DNA of 64,000 bases from Adiantum capillus-veneris. Taxonomy: Eukaryota > Streptophyta > Polypodiopsida > Polypodiales > Pteridaceae. The stretch lies in NCBI GenBank assembly GCA_014529385.2, contig CM043961.1:18518478-18582477 (forward strand), read 5' to 3'. The notes beneath the pieces are model-generated. The model was not told the origin of the DNA and made no database searches. It saw only the letters and a program-made list of their open reading frames with translations. Positions 34,826 through 46,846 of this stretch are shown here, in pieces; position 1 is the stretch's first letter, and every line of letters begins with the position of its first letter. A program made the position numbers and the translations under genes.

Positions 34826-37572
34826 ATGGAGGGCTTCCCAATGCCTAATCCCGATTGCTCAAGCCAAGACATGCATGCCATGGGCCCGCAGTCCGGGCCG
34901 AGCGTGCTTAGCCACTTGAAGAAAACCTTTAGTAGAGCCACTCGCTCTGAACATGGAGCTAATGATATAAATGAGGGGGGTGGTGAAGTAAATTCTCCAT
35001 TCATGACCAACGTAGACCCTATGCCCTTAGAGAATGTACACGTGAATACTTCATTCACTGCACCTCCTGACTCTTCAGAGCTATTCCCCTCCGAGGTTAT
35101 ATTACCTGATGGTAGAAGCCTTGCCGAAGTGCAAGAGGTTGAGCGGTATATCCTTGCAGTGAGGGAAAAGGAAATTGAGAGCTTACGCAAGGCGGAGCAA
35201 CGAAGAGAGTTAAAATCAAAAGCTCCTATGTCAATATCTTTGCTAGGAGAGAAATCGAGTGCTCCTGACTTAGCAACCGCTAAGGGCCAACCCCTAGAAA
35301 GCAGCATTGCATCTACTTCAAAGGACACCCCTAGCACCTCAAGCCTAGATGGAGCGTTCTTAAATGAGAACTGGGAGTACGAACTACAAACGAAAACTCT
35401 AACCGACCTATACACAGGTCACACCTATCACGTGGGTTGGTTAGATGTCCTACAATCCACAACGGGTGCTACTAGTGTGGAGGATCAACAACAAAGAGTT
35501 TGTGAGGTCATCCACAAGGTCATTGAGTTATAGAGACAGAACAAGGGGATCAACATGCCTTCAACGGGTCTCATGAGATTCTTGGATACAGGAAAGGCTA
35601 AACAACCGACCTTATCGCAAACGGAGACTCCCTCGCTAAGTTCGATGGATCCCCCATATGTCATTTCACCAAGGGCCTCGGTGCAATCTAAGCCCACAAG
35701 TGATAGCTTTACCTTTCCAAGTCTATCTCATCTTTCCCTTGATAACACCACGACTACCATGCCTACCCCAATGATGGGCATGCCGAGAAACACGCCATGG
35801 ACCTCATTTGTTAGTAAAGCACCACTGCATGGTAGCTCAATGCCTGCAACAGTACCTACAAGTGTGTACCAATCGTATACACCCATGGGGCCTCAGACTC
35901 ATGTAGTTCCTACCCCTCCCATTGTTTCAACAACCTATGCTCCACAACCACAAAACCCAAGTTCTTATTTGCATGGGACTATACCGGCTAGCATTAGCAT
36001 ATCACATCCGACGTCTGCTATGCCTAGGGCATCTTTCCCTTGATAACACCACGACTACCATGCCTACCCCAATGATGGGCATGCCGAGAAACACGCCATG
36101 GACCTCATTTGTTAGTAAAGCACCACTACATGGTAGCTCAATGCCTGCAACAGTACCTACAAGTGTGTACCAATCGTATACACCCATGGGGCCTCAGACT
36201 CATGTAGTTCCTACCCCTCCCATTGTTTCAACAACCTATGCTCCACAACCACAAAACCCAAGTTCTTATTTGCATGGGACTATACCGGCTAGCATTAGCA
36301 TATCACATCCGACGTCTGCTATGCCTAGGGCCACACATATGAACTTTGGACCACCCCATGGCACAACATCGTACCCAATGTGGAATCCAAGGGCTTCCTA
36401 TGCGCAAGCCCAATGCCAATACCTACTCCACATGTAGTCTTTGGAGCGCCTTCACCCACGGTGCCTGCTCACTTAGGTGACTTGGCAACATTTGCTCAAG
36501 CTATTAGTCGATCTATTGCTGAGAATATGCGTAACACGCCTGATAGAGAACCTAGAAGTAAGGCAGTAGAAATAGCCAAGCTCACACAAAAATTTAGTAG
36601 AGACGGGGATTTGAGAAAGCATATCGAAGTGTTTGAACAAATATGTGATTCTCTAGGAGAACACAATGACTTGCATAAGAGTAATGCTTTAAGCCTAACC
36701 TTAAGTGGGAAGGCAGGGGATTGGTATAGAACCCTAAGGGTGGAAGAAAAAACGATTTACCCTACTCTTAGGAGACTGTTCTTAAAAGAATACATACGAG
36801 AGGGAGTGCTTTGGGGTGTATCCTCTCAGCTCCAGAAAGCCCAACGAGAGGAAGGAGAGTCAGTGAGAGACTTTATTAGTCGCTTGAAGCATTTGAATTC
36901 TTGTTGTAATCCAAATGAGCGTTTCAATAATAATCAATTGCTTGATAGATTCATTATGGGATTACGACATGAGGATATCTACAATGGCCTAGTCATCACC
37001 ACAATGGCCTAGTCATTAGAGGTATCACCACTTGGGAAGCAGTCACCACCAATGCAATCCAACTCGAGGATAATTTAATGATTCAAGGAGAAAGAGTGTT
37101 TGTTGATTCTAAATCTATTAACGCACAAGCATCGGGGCATAAGCCAATGACCCTCAAACCTATTGCTAAGGAGCCAAAGATATCAGAGATGACTTTAGCA
37201 GATATCACCAAGGCTATTCAAGAGAGTCTTAGAGACAATCATGCTCCGCAAAACAATCATATGTATCCACGAAGGGAGCAACAATGGTGCTCCGTATGCT
37301 ATGGACCGCATAGTACCAGTGAATGCCCTACTTTTACAGTAAAATTCATAGGGAATTGCAATGCCTATGGAAGGTATGGTCGTCAAGCTAAGGATTTCAT
37401 AGTATTTAAGTGCACGATGGCCAATAGACCAACCTTGGCATCGATAGACACACCTCGAGTGCCTACATTGATGCCGCCCCCACCTCTTGAACAAACAGCA
37501 CAACACATGGTCCCTAGCGCCCAAAATGTTGTTCAATCCAAGAATCACTTCTATGAATCAAGTGGGTTGTGA
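34826..37572 (+). pseudogene. Gag of Athila-like element W
   Basis: It begins at ATG 34826 (EGFPMPNPDCSSQDMHAMG) and stays open to TAG at 35531-35533. It then continues in 35555-36043, is shifted by a 301-bp duplication, and resumes at about 36380. The capsid domain (Retrotrans_gag type) is at about 36520-37010: DLRKHIEVFEQICDSLGEHND, SLSGKAGDWYRTL, FLKEYIREG, RDFISRLKHL. A zinc knuckle CSVCYGPHSTSECP sits near 37290. The N-terminal third is matched by Y (56250-56850, minus). Stops and shifts make it non-functional. Confidence 0.88.
35729..36330 (+). repeat. 301-bp tandem duplication in W gag
   Basis: Copy 1 is 35729-36029 and copy 2 is 36030-36330, from CATCTTTCCCTTGATAAC to TGCTATGCCTAGGG, nearly identical. 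301 is one more than a multiple of three, so it breaks the gag frame. Confidence 0.96.
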
Positions 37573-38782
37573 GTCATCTATTGCTTGTTTGGAAGGTTGT
37601 GAGAAAGATATAGACCCTAATATTGCCTATGGGATGGATGTACATGAAGAAATTCCACAATACTACATGGAGGACTATTGAGGACAATTCAAACCTGTCT
37701 ATCAAGTAGCTGCTCTTGCTGCAAGATGCCAAAATATCAATTACACTGCTAAGAGACCAGCTCTTCAATGCTATGAGTGTGGAGGTCCACATCGTATAGC
37801 CGAGTGTCCTATTAGGCTACAAATCAACGCCACACTAATGCAAACTAATCAAGCGAGCACGTCTACAATGCGGATACTCATGTGTAATCGATGTGGCATA
37901 GATCATTTGATTGCCCAATGTCCAAATAATCCAAATGCAACAAAGATCACGCTATCAAACTTGATTGAAGTTATCGAGGAGCCATCACAAAGTACACATG
38001 TGGTACCAGTAAACGTACTCACACGATCGATGTTCCAAAAACAAAATTATATTCTTGAGGAAAGAGACACGGCATCCATTGTCCAATCTCAGAAAAAGAA
38101 AAAAACACGAAGGAAGAGATCGCAAAAAGCAGCGAAGTCAGACCCTAGTTCAAAGACCAACATAGGGACTAGTGACGACCCCGTATATATGAACGACGTT
38201 GAAGAGGATTCCGATTCAAGTGAAACCATGGAGACCAAAACAACCACTAAGATAGAAATTAACAAGGAAGATCTTCATGAGCCACAATGGCCAGGATCCA
38301 AGAAGAAGATAGGAACTTATCCAAACCCTACAGAAGAGATTGAGCGAGTCAAGCAATTAAAGATTTTGGTAGAAGATACCCAAAGGGATCTAGAACCAGC
38401 ACCTAGGCAGATCCAGATTATAGACAAAGTGTTCCCTACGCAACAACAACCTCACCGAGTCCATAGAGCCTTAGCCATACCTAGCGTCATCCAAGAAGAA
38501 AGTGACTTAAAGTCATGGGAAAGTGGACGTACTCACTTCTTGATGGAAAGAATGTTTACAGAGGGACTATTTGATCCTATCAAAGAAATGGAGATCCCAT
38601 CTTCCCCACGTCAAGGGACTGAGGTCCAAAAGGTGTCGTTAAATGACAAATTGATGGATTTCATGTCTTCAGAAGTTAGAACCACCATCATGTCCAAACT
38701 ATATAAAGACCTTGAGCTAGTCTCAGCTCTTCAAGCCTTCCTCAATGAAGAACTGAAGTGTGTGCTACCACAATTTTCATAG
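37573..38782 (+). pseudogene. W gag C-terminus with two zinc knuckles
   Basis: Two CX2CX3HX5C-type knuckles: CYECGGPHRIAECP (about 37770) and CNRCGIDHLIAQCP (about 37881, in the open frame 37838-38782). Then comes a basic and acidic linker (SQKKKKTRRKRSQKAAKS; VEEDSDSSETMETK). The frame ends with TAG at 38780-38782 and the protease segment continues in the same frame. Either the stop is decay (Gln is one change away) or gag-pol used readthrough. Confidence 0.85.
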
Positions 38783-39878
38783 ATGAATGGAGGTGGAGGG
38801 ATGCAAACAGAGGAGGAACACTTAGATCCACAACCCAACCTAGATGAGAACCTTGTTGTAGAAATACCTGTTAACAAGTTGGGACAATACTTTGAGGGTG
38901 ATGAATCCAATGCGACCATACCAATCACTACTAAGGGATTAATTGTGAAGGGAATCCTTGATGGTGGCACTGGGGTTCGCATTATGACTAAAAATTGATG
39001 GGAAACTATGGGAAGACCTCACCTTGCAACCACAAACCATAGTAGTGAAGATGGCCAATGACTCTATTTTTAAACCTATTGGGATGCTAGAAGATCTCAA
39101 GATCAAGGTCTTTGGACATAAAATAAGGATTACCTTCATTGTTATGGATTTCTCCAAACACACTATGGCATCGGAGATGATCTTAGGACGTCCTTTCATG
39201 AGGGAAGCAAAAATGGTGCGTGACTGGTCTAAAAACCATGTCTGCTTGCAATTCCAAGGTTCTGTCATACGAGTGGATCTTGTAACTGGTCGAGCACATC
39301 CTCTAGGAAATAGGTTTATAATTGATCATAGATCTGACACCACAATTCACTCAGCCCCATTGCAATATTGTTACACGTGTAAAGCGGACACTGATGTTGG
39401 GGAAGATTCTCCTTATATGGATGTACTACCTGGGATGACTGAGTCGGACAATGTGGATTGGGTCCACCTAGCAGCAACCATAGACACTTGGGGAAATAGG
39501 GGGACGACCTGGGTAACACCTGAGGGGGATGAAATGCCACCACTCGTACCCTTAAATATGCTAGAAGCAATGCATATAGCTTCTGATGACCTACAAGATG
39601 AAAGTTTGACTGGCATTGGAACCAGTAGTGCCTCACAAGACTATAGCCCACACGATTTGCGGTCAGAATCATCAATTGAAATTGACTCTGAGGACGAAGA
39701 ATCTCAGTTAAATCTTAGTGCAAATGTGGGGACAAACCATTCAGGGCCCAGTGGTACCCCAGATGACAATCTATCCAAGGGAGCAGAAGACACAAGAAGC
39801 GATTCATCTAGTGACTCTTCACTAGAGATCTGTTGTAATCAAAAATTGGACAAGAAGAGTAAGAGATATAAGAGGTGA
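38783..39878 (+). pseudogene. Aspartic protease of W
   Basis: 38783-38998 carries the catalytic region IVKGILDGGTGVRIMTKN, with D-G-G where D-S/T-G is usual. A shift follows, then 39024-39878 gives MANDSIFKPIGMLEDLKIKVFGHKI and the end motif MILGRPFMREAKMVRDW. A long acidic, Ser-rich linker (SESSIEIDSEDEE) follows toward RT. The protein cleaves the gag-pol precursor in an active element. Confidence 0.88.
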
Positions 39879-40128
39879 TGATATCGAGAAAATGTGTGTG
39901 CTAGAATAAATGAAAAGAAATCTACCACAGAATGGCTTAATTATATAGGGGCATGTAATGCTCATCGGAAGTTTGTAGATAACTGGGGTGAATACCATCA
40001 ACATTATGTGGCGTAGTCCACAACCCATTGACATCGCACAACTAGAGGCTACAGAGAATCCAAAGTTGAGCCGTACCGTAAGGAGACGACAAAATTGAGA
40101 GTTAGCTCAACAACAAAAGGAATCAGAA
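39879..40128 (+). other. Linker between protease and RT of W
   Basis: With stops this reads as further pol linker (IGACNAHRKFVDNWGEYHQHYVA-like). No domain. Confidence 0.5.
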
Positions 40129-41320
40129 GTGAAATCACAGTCCACAGAACAACAGGAGCCTACAAACTTACACCTTGCACCTGAACATTTCAAATCCTAT
40201 ACCATAGAGGAACGTAAGGTTGTGTATACAAAGGCTCAAAGAAAACCTATCAATGGGAGCAATGGAGTCTATGACGGTCTAGCAATAGTTAAGGAAATAG
40301 AGTTAGCAGACGCAGGAGAAGAGTCCAAACCTATTTTCATTGCCCAAGATCTGACAGAGACTGAGGAGTGTATACTTAAAGAACTTCTCAAGGAATTTAG
40401 GGATATATTTTCCTGGACATATCATGATATGAAAGGTGTTCCACCTTCCATGGTGCAACACACAATCTCCATGAATAGCATGGCTAAACCAGTTCAGCAA
40501 ACGACCCTACCCAATGAATCCTAAATATGCAAAAATCGTTCAAGAAGATATTGAAAATCTTGTGGAATGCGGATTCATATACCCTATTGAGCACTCAGAA
40601 TGGGTGTCTCCAATAGTAATTGTACCAAAAAAGAATGGGAAACTCAGAGTGTGCATGGATCTCAAGAAGGTCAATGCCGCCACTAAGAGGGACCATTACC
40701 CCTTGCCATATTCAGAACATGTTCTTGAAAGAGTTGCAGGGAAGGAGCTTATAGCTTTTTAGATGGGTACTCTAGCTACAATCAAATCACAATTGCGTTG
40801 GAGGACCAAGCTAAAACAGCCTTTATAACCGAATTTGGAGTGTTCGCATTTCATGTTGTGGCTTTTGGCTTAACCAACGCCCCTGCTACCTTTCAAAGAT
40901 TAATAAACACTGCTTTTAGAGAATATTCGAGGAAGTTTTGTGAAACTTTCTTAGATGAAATTTGTGTTTATTCCTCTTGGAAAGAACATCTATCATGCTT
41001 ACAAAAAGTGTTTGAGAAGTGTAGATTGTATCGCATCTCCTTAAACCCTTTCAAATGCCAATTTTGGGTTAAACATGGAGTCATTTTAGGGCATATAGTG
41101 TCCAAAAATGGGATTTCCATAGATGAGAGCAAAATTAAAGCCATTGATGAATTGCCACCACCTACAAACTATAAAGGAGTTCAAAGGTTCACGGACCATG
41201 CTGGTTATTACCGACGGTTTATTTTAAACTTTTCCAAGATAGCTCGTCCTTTGTACAAGCTTTTATTGAGTTCCAATGGACTGTGGAGTGTGACCATGTC
41301 TATGAGTCATTAAAAAAGAC
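40129..41320 (+). pseudogene. Reverse transcriptase of W
   Basis: The lead-in EECILKELLKEFRDIFSWTYHDMKGV (40129-40524) is the usual Athila/Tat start of RT. Then come NLVECGFIYPIEHSEWVSPIVIVPKKNGKLRVCMDLKKVN (40514-40762), a 1-nt shift at the FLDGYS motif, and 40798-41313 with TAFITEFGVFAFHVVAFGLTNAPATFQR, FLDEICVYSS (DE where DD is expected), HGVILGHIVSKNGI and HAGYYRRFILNFSKIA. It is inactive through the altered active site and the frame breaks. Confidence 0.93.
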
Positions 41321-41760
41321 CTTGACTAGAGCTCCTATTCTATGAGTGCCCGATTGGGATGTAATTTTCCATGTGCATATTGATGCATTGAACTTTGCTA
41401 TTGGGTGTGTTCTAGCTCAACCAAGAGAACATAAACTAGACTACCCCATTAGCTTTGCAAGTCGTCAATTGAATGATGCCGAGAGAAACTACACCACTAT
41501 AGAGCAAGAAGGTTTAGGTATGATTATGCAGTGAAGAAATTTCGCTACTACCTTCTGGCCAACAAGTTTGTGTTCTATGTTGATTATCAAACCTTGTTGT
41601 ATCTAGTAAATAGACCTTGTTCCATGGGAGGAATTACACGATGGTTGTTAATTCTCCTTGAGTTTAATTTTACCATTGTGGTGAGACCTGGTAAAAGACA
41701 TGTCATGGCGGATCATTTGTCTCGCATACCCAATGGTGAAGCCCCTACTAGAGTCGATGA
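41321..41760 (+). pseudogene. RNase H of W
   Basis: 41346-41534 shows HIDALNFAIGCVLAQPREHKLDYPISFASRQLNDAERNYTTIEQEGL. After a shift, KKFRYYLLANKFVFYVDYQTLLYLVNRP, GGITRWLLILLEFNFTIVVRPGKRHVMADHLSRIPNGE. This is the single gypsy RNase H; unlike Q and Z there is no second archaeal-type domain, which fits Athila rather than Tat. Confidence 0.9.
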
Positions 41761-42408
41761 TGAGTTGCCCGATACTTCTCTATTCCTACTCAAAACCATA
41801 CCTGAATGGAGTGAGAAGATTGTGAACTTCCTAGTTAATGGTTTTCCACACAAAGAGCTTCGTAAAGACATAGCTCAAAAACTGTTAAAAGAATGTGAAC
41901 CTTACTCCCTCATTGCAGGAACTCTTTATAGGCTAGGGAAGGATGATATTCTTAGACGTTGTGCCCATGAGGATGAGTATTTATACATACTGCAAGAAGC
42001 CCACATGGGTATAGCCGAAGGACATTTCTCAGGGGAACTAATAGCTAGAAAGGTGTTGCAATCAGGCTATTGGTGGCCTACCTTATTCAAGGATGCATCA
42101 CTTTTTGCAAAAGGATATGATGAATGCCAACTTTACAAGATCACACAACGAAAGGATAGGATGCCCTTACATCCTGTTAAAGTGACTCAACCATTTGAAA
42201 AATGGGGTTTGGACTTCGTAGGCCCAATTAGTCCAGCAGCTTGTAGCACTCAATCCCGATATATTATCGACGCAACTGACTATGTGACAAAGTGGGCGGA
42301 AGCCAGGGCGACACGTAAGGCCAATGCAAAATCAACTGCCAAGTTTCTCTTTGAGAACATTATTACAAGATTTGGTTGTCCCTTTGAGATTGTGAGTGAC
42401 CCTTTGAC
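41761..42408 (+). pseudogene. Integrase of W, truncated
   Basis: It continues the RNase H frame. The zinc-binding region is present in altered form (HMGIAEGHFSGELIARKVLQSGYWWPTLFKDA, then YDECQLYK where CxxC is usual). The core starts well (QPFEKWGLDFVGPISPA, DYVTKWAEARATRKA, FGCPFEIVSD) and stops at the second catalytic Asp. At about 42405 it passes into unrelated sequence. The rest of integrase and the 3' LTR are missing. Confidence 0.92.
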
Positions 42409-42845
42409 ATCACCATCGCGTCCAAAATGTGCCAAAACCCCAATCTAGATTCCTAGATCATATCTATCTGACTCCGTATGACAAAGATATGCAAAAAAAA
42501 TTGTTTCGTGAGCCGAAAACATCAAAAACGAGTTGTATCACTTCCTGCTCCTGCTTCTTCTCTGCAAAATTCAGCAATGGATTGCTACACAAGCTTTATA
42601 CAAGCTGAATATATATACCTAAGCTTAGATTTGCAATGTGGGTTTCTCTTGGCACTACAATCTATGTGCACACAATGTGGGCATAGAAGCTTTTGCGTAC
42701 ACGAGCAAAACCGCTCGCAAACATGTGATGCGTACACGTTGCCAAGCTTCTCCCTTCTCCCTTCTCTTGAATCTATTTCCATAAATATGCTTGCCATTGC
42801 AAAGTTGTTGACTCGATCGTCGCACTACACCCATTCAAAACCAAA
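42409..42845 (-). mobile_element. 5' internal region of a minus-strand copia remnant
   Basis: It lies downstream (minus strand) of the iMet PBS at 42846-42857. No clear gag code was found. The end joined to W (about 42410-42450) contains CCATCGCGTCC...CCCAAAACCCCA, also found in the Z LTR. Confidence 0.45.
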
Positions 42846-42857
42846 GCTCTGATACCA
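42846..42857 (-). promoter_or_regulatory. tRNA-iMet primer-binding site
   Basis: On the minus strand it reads TGGTATCAGAGC exactly, the standard copia PBS, two bases from the LTR end. Confidence 0.9.
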
Positions 42858-42859
42858 CT

Positions 42860-43089
42860 TGTGAGAGCACTAGGTGTGGAAGTGTTGCGCGGTGCATGCG
42901 GAGTGCAAGGGAGGAAAAGAGTAGAAGACACACTATATCGATGAGCAACCTCCAAGAATGTGGTGAGGAGATCCTTCTTATTTGTTTATTTGTGTATATG
43001 AAGAATAAGGAATGTGTATGTACATATAGTGGACGACCGGACATCGGACATCCGGCCCCGAGCAAAGGAGCAATGCCTTTATCCCAACA
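42860..43089 (-). mobile_element. Copia LTR, minus orientation
   Basis: 230 bases reading TGTTGGGATAAAGG...GTGCTCTCACA on the minus strand, followed by the iMet PBS. Size, ends and PBS fit a small copia LTR. The internal region and the other LTR are mostly missing. Confidence 0.8.
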
Positions 43090-43091
43090 CT

Positions 43092-43689
43092 GAATGGATG
43101 TCTTCCAAGCCTCATAGGTGGGCATTCTCCTGTCCAACCAAATAGGAATGCAAACTCCTTCAGATCCATGCTTGAAGTACACAGATGGTCCAGATTTGGA
43201 TTGTGTGGATTCCCACATGCCCGAGTTCATGTTGGCCCTCACTTGCAATGATCTACGTTCACACCTCCAATGGATTCCCAACATTGAGAGTGCCAACAAG
43301 TAGAGCTATGTTGTCTCTTTCCCTATCCTCTGTGATCTCAACCATGCCATCACTACCTAGCTGGGCATGACCCCCATGAGTTTTTTAGGTGTGTCTCTTG
43401 TTGCACGTGTGGTCCTCATTGTAGGCCTTGAAAAGAAGCTCAAGGCTTCCATTTTCTACCTTGCCTCCAGAGGTAGGAACATTGTAGAGATCCTTCAAGT
43501 AATTGGCTCTCTGTAGCTAACTACCTATCACATGGCTACTCTTGTCGACTGGAAGCATGGCAATCCCTGTATGGTCTTGCCCAATTTCTTTGATGATGAG
43601 GCCAGAAAGAAGTCCTCCAAGGGATTTGAAACCATTGTAGTGCCATCGGGGAAATGCTACCTTTGCGTTACTCTTCAACCTGATCTTTA
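43092..43689 (+). pseudogene. ~200-codon decayed frame interrupted only by TAG
   Basis: One frame stays readable for about 600 bases with four TAG codons (about 43115, 43301, 43358 and 43513) and a final TAA. Pieces include LSNQIGMQTPSDPCLKYTDG, DCVDSHMPEFMLALTCNDL, FYLASRGRNIVEILQVIG and WKHGNPCMVLPNFFDDEARKK. I do not recognise the family. It starts right beside the minus-strand copia LTR, whose insertion may have cut it. It may belong with the gene at 44485-48224. Confidence 0.45.
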
Positions 43690-44009
43690 AATGAATTTTG
43701 CAATCTAGGAAATTACTCACTCACGAGGAATCGATTGTCAAAATTGATTATGGGTATCCGTGCTTTTGATAAAAGATGAGGTAGACTTTACGAACCAATG
43801 AACGAATACCCGTCATGGTTTCCATTACATATGGACCAAGTGGACCTATCCAAAAGAGTTTTGTTCTATGTTTTATTGAGGTCATGTTATGTATTTTCAT
43901 GTATAGGTTGTTGTGATATTTTAGATGGTCCCTGCTTGTATGCATTTCCAATTATAGATACAGCATGCAAAAGCCTAAAGACTACTTAAAATTGTTGTTT
44001 TATGGCATT

Positions 44010-44072
<63 letters not shown>

Positions 44073-44095
44073 GGAGGGAGCAAAAGAGATATATA

Positions 44096-44130
<35 letters not shown>

Positions 44131-44300
44131 CTGAAAAAGCAAAGGTTGGTGGTACAAAAAAAGGGCCAAATTTTGTTCCACCTATTTGGTACTTTGGAGG
44201 GAAAGTTTGGAGGCAAATGGTGTTTGTATTTCAATTTTTTTTGGATATAATGGTATTTCTATAAGAATGCAGTTTCATAATGGCCCGCCCCATGTGAGAG
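43690..44300. other. Spacer with two GA microsatellites
   Basis: Nothing coding. GA runs lie at about 44011-44068 and 44099-44128, separated by GGTATTGGAGGGAGC... and a short TA run. The small frames around them come from the repeats. Confidence 0.6.
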
Positions 44301-45227
44301 TAGTGGTGTCATGAGTGGATTTAGTGGTTCCAAATTTTTCGCCCTACGTTTGAACTAGAGCTGCATAGTGTGCTCTCTCGCTCGTCATGTTCCACAATCT
44401 TGAGCTCTCTATCTTGAGCTCTCTATCTCCTCAACATTGCATGCGCTTACAACAGCTCTACTCTCTCGCATCAGTTCTCCAACCATGAGGACCCCAAAGG
44501 CCAAGGGAGATGTTGCCAGCAAAGCGTTAACCTTCAACATGCAAACTAAAATCAAAGGACAAGGAGAGAATGTCCTCCCCTAGCACAAGAAACAATAAAG
44601 GTGTTTCCACCCTGTCCCCCCAAGAAACAGAGTCGGAGCACAAAACTAGTCCCCACACAAGGGCTAGTGCAAAACAGTGCAAGGTTGCTGATATCGACTC
44701 CGAACGGACCTCACTCCTCTTTGATCATGATGAATCAAAATCTGCCAACTAGTCAAGATGTGGACGCTATTCATTGGCATCAGGCTTGTGTTAATTTAAT
44801 GGTGCATGTTTATTCCATGTGCTTGATGTGACATTTGAAGTTAGATGTACAGCATTAAATTTGGTACTCTTGAGTACCCCATTTAGTATTGTAGGGCATC
44901 ACACCACATTTAGTCTATATCTCAGCGATTTTCTCTTATATTTTTCACATTCCAATTAAGAATAAAATGGAGGAGTGCCCTCAACAAACCAAGTTTTGTT
45001 CCACATCACAAGACTTGCATGAGGAGTATGGCCTCAATCTAGAAGGCAAACTCCCTAAGGACCTTACTGATGAAAACTTGCCACCCGAGTAGTGGTTAAC
45101 TGTTTTCAAGTACAAGCACCAAAAGAACCACAAGATCTATTTAAACCATTTGTAGATACACTAGTTACGACGACACGGGGTTTTCAAACATATCTAGAAG
45201 CTCCAAGTTGAGGTTCAGCAATCAAAG

Positions 45228-46846
45228 GTGCTGTATTTCTGGCTTATTTCCTCCTTATTGCATTGTGTACGACTGTTGAAAGTGTTTTTTTTGCACATGC
45301 TTTGGTGATTTGGCATGTTTAACTTCTTGAATGGTTTATTTGCTGACATTTTTAGGTGTTTTCAGTACTTTCTTGAAGTATTGTTTCTTTCTCTAGCTGT
45401 TTTTGTACTTTTTAAACACTAGACAATGAAAGTGTTTTTTTTGCACATGGTTTGGTGATTTGGCATGTTTGACTTCTTGACTGGTTTATTTGCTGACATT
45501 TTTAGGTGCTTTTAGTACTTTCTTGAAGTATTTGTTTCTTTCTCTAACTGTTTTTGTACTTTTTTTTAACACTCGATGTTGTCCAGGTACTTTCGTGGGT
45601 ACTTTATGGTGCTTCTTTATCTCATTTGGCACTTTCTTGAACTATTTTAGTACTTTCTTGTTACCAAATTTTGAGTTTTATATGGTACAGGCGGTTTCAT
45701 TTTGGGTGCTATGTTGGCAAAATCCATGGTACTTTTGCTGCATTTTTTCTCATTTGGTACTCTTATTAAGGACTATTTTGAAGTTGTTTTGGTACTTTCT
45801 AGAACTGCTTTGGTACTTTCTAGAAATATTTTTATAGTGCTTTGGTAATTTTTTGAAATGTATTGATACTTTATATAACTGTTTGAGTACTTTTTTGAAC
45901 ACTAGGTGCTATGTTGGTACTTTCCTTGACGCATTTTAGTGCTTCTTTATTACATTTGATACTCCATTAGACTATTTTGGTACTTTTGGGTACTCATATA
46001 TTGTACATTTTGTTTTTTATTGGATGCTATGTTGGCACAATGCTTGGTACTCTGGGTGCTTTTATGTTAATATGATGTTGTTTTCACCTCCTTTGGTATT
46101 GCTTTGGTACTTTCTAGTTACAGATTTTTTGATCTTATAGGGTATTGTTGGTTTGACTTGGGATACTATGTTGTTCCTATCTTTGGTACTTTTGGTGCTT
46201 CCTTATTTCTTTTGATGCTACTTGGAAATATTTCGGTACTTCATTGGTACTATTTGGGCACTGCTAAAATATGTCTTGGGTGCTATATTGGTTCTATCTT
46301 TGGTTTTTTTGGTGTTTACTATGCTTCATTTGGTACTACTTTGGACTATTTTGGTAAATTGGTACTAGTTTGGAATATTTTTGTTACAAGTTACTAGGTC
46401 TCATTGGGTCTTTTTGGGTATCTCTTATGAGTTTGGGTTCCTTGTTGTACCAATATAGTGCTATTAATAGAACTTCTTTGGTTCAATTTGACTTGTTTGA
46501 TACTGTTTTGCTACACATTTGGTACTATGTTGTTACTGTTTTGAAACTATTTTGGTGCTGCATTCTCCTATTTACTACTGTTTTGGTACTGCTTGGGTTT
46601 GTCTTGGAAGTTTTTGGTACTTCATTGTACCAATAAAGTGTTGTTTAGATCTGTTATGATTAAAGTTTACCTGTGATATTGTCTTGGTCACTATTTGGTA
46701 CTAGTTTGAATTTCATTTGATACTATTTTGATAGTATTTGGGTACTATTTTAGTTCTATATTGGTATTGTTTTGGTATTTCTTGTGTTCTTCCTTGCTAA
46801 ATGTTTTTTCTAGTAGATAAGTAAATAGAGTATGTTTGTTTTGTAG
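45228..46846 (+). repeat. Intron made of TTTGGTACT-like degenerate repeats
   Basis: It begins AAAG|GTGCTG and ends TTTGTTTTGTAG|ATG, and both exons meet in phase 0. It is T-rich and filled with variants of TTTGGTACTTTC, TTTTGGTACT and GTGCTATGTTGGTACT, dozens of times but without fixed period. It also contains one clear ~150-bp tandem duplication (about 45278-45427 and 45428-45577, starting GAAAGTGTTTTTTTTGCACATG). Confidence 0.7.

Noticed and set aside
42846..42857. Possible tRNA-Met gene fragment
   Set aside because: Only the 12-nt PBS core is present, next to an LTR end; there is no cloverleaf.
42835..43299. 154-codon minus-strand frame
   Set aside because: It runs across the copia LTR and the antisense of another frame and has no recognisable motif.
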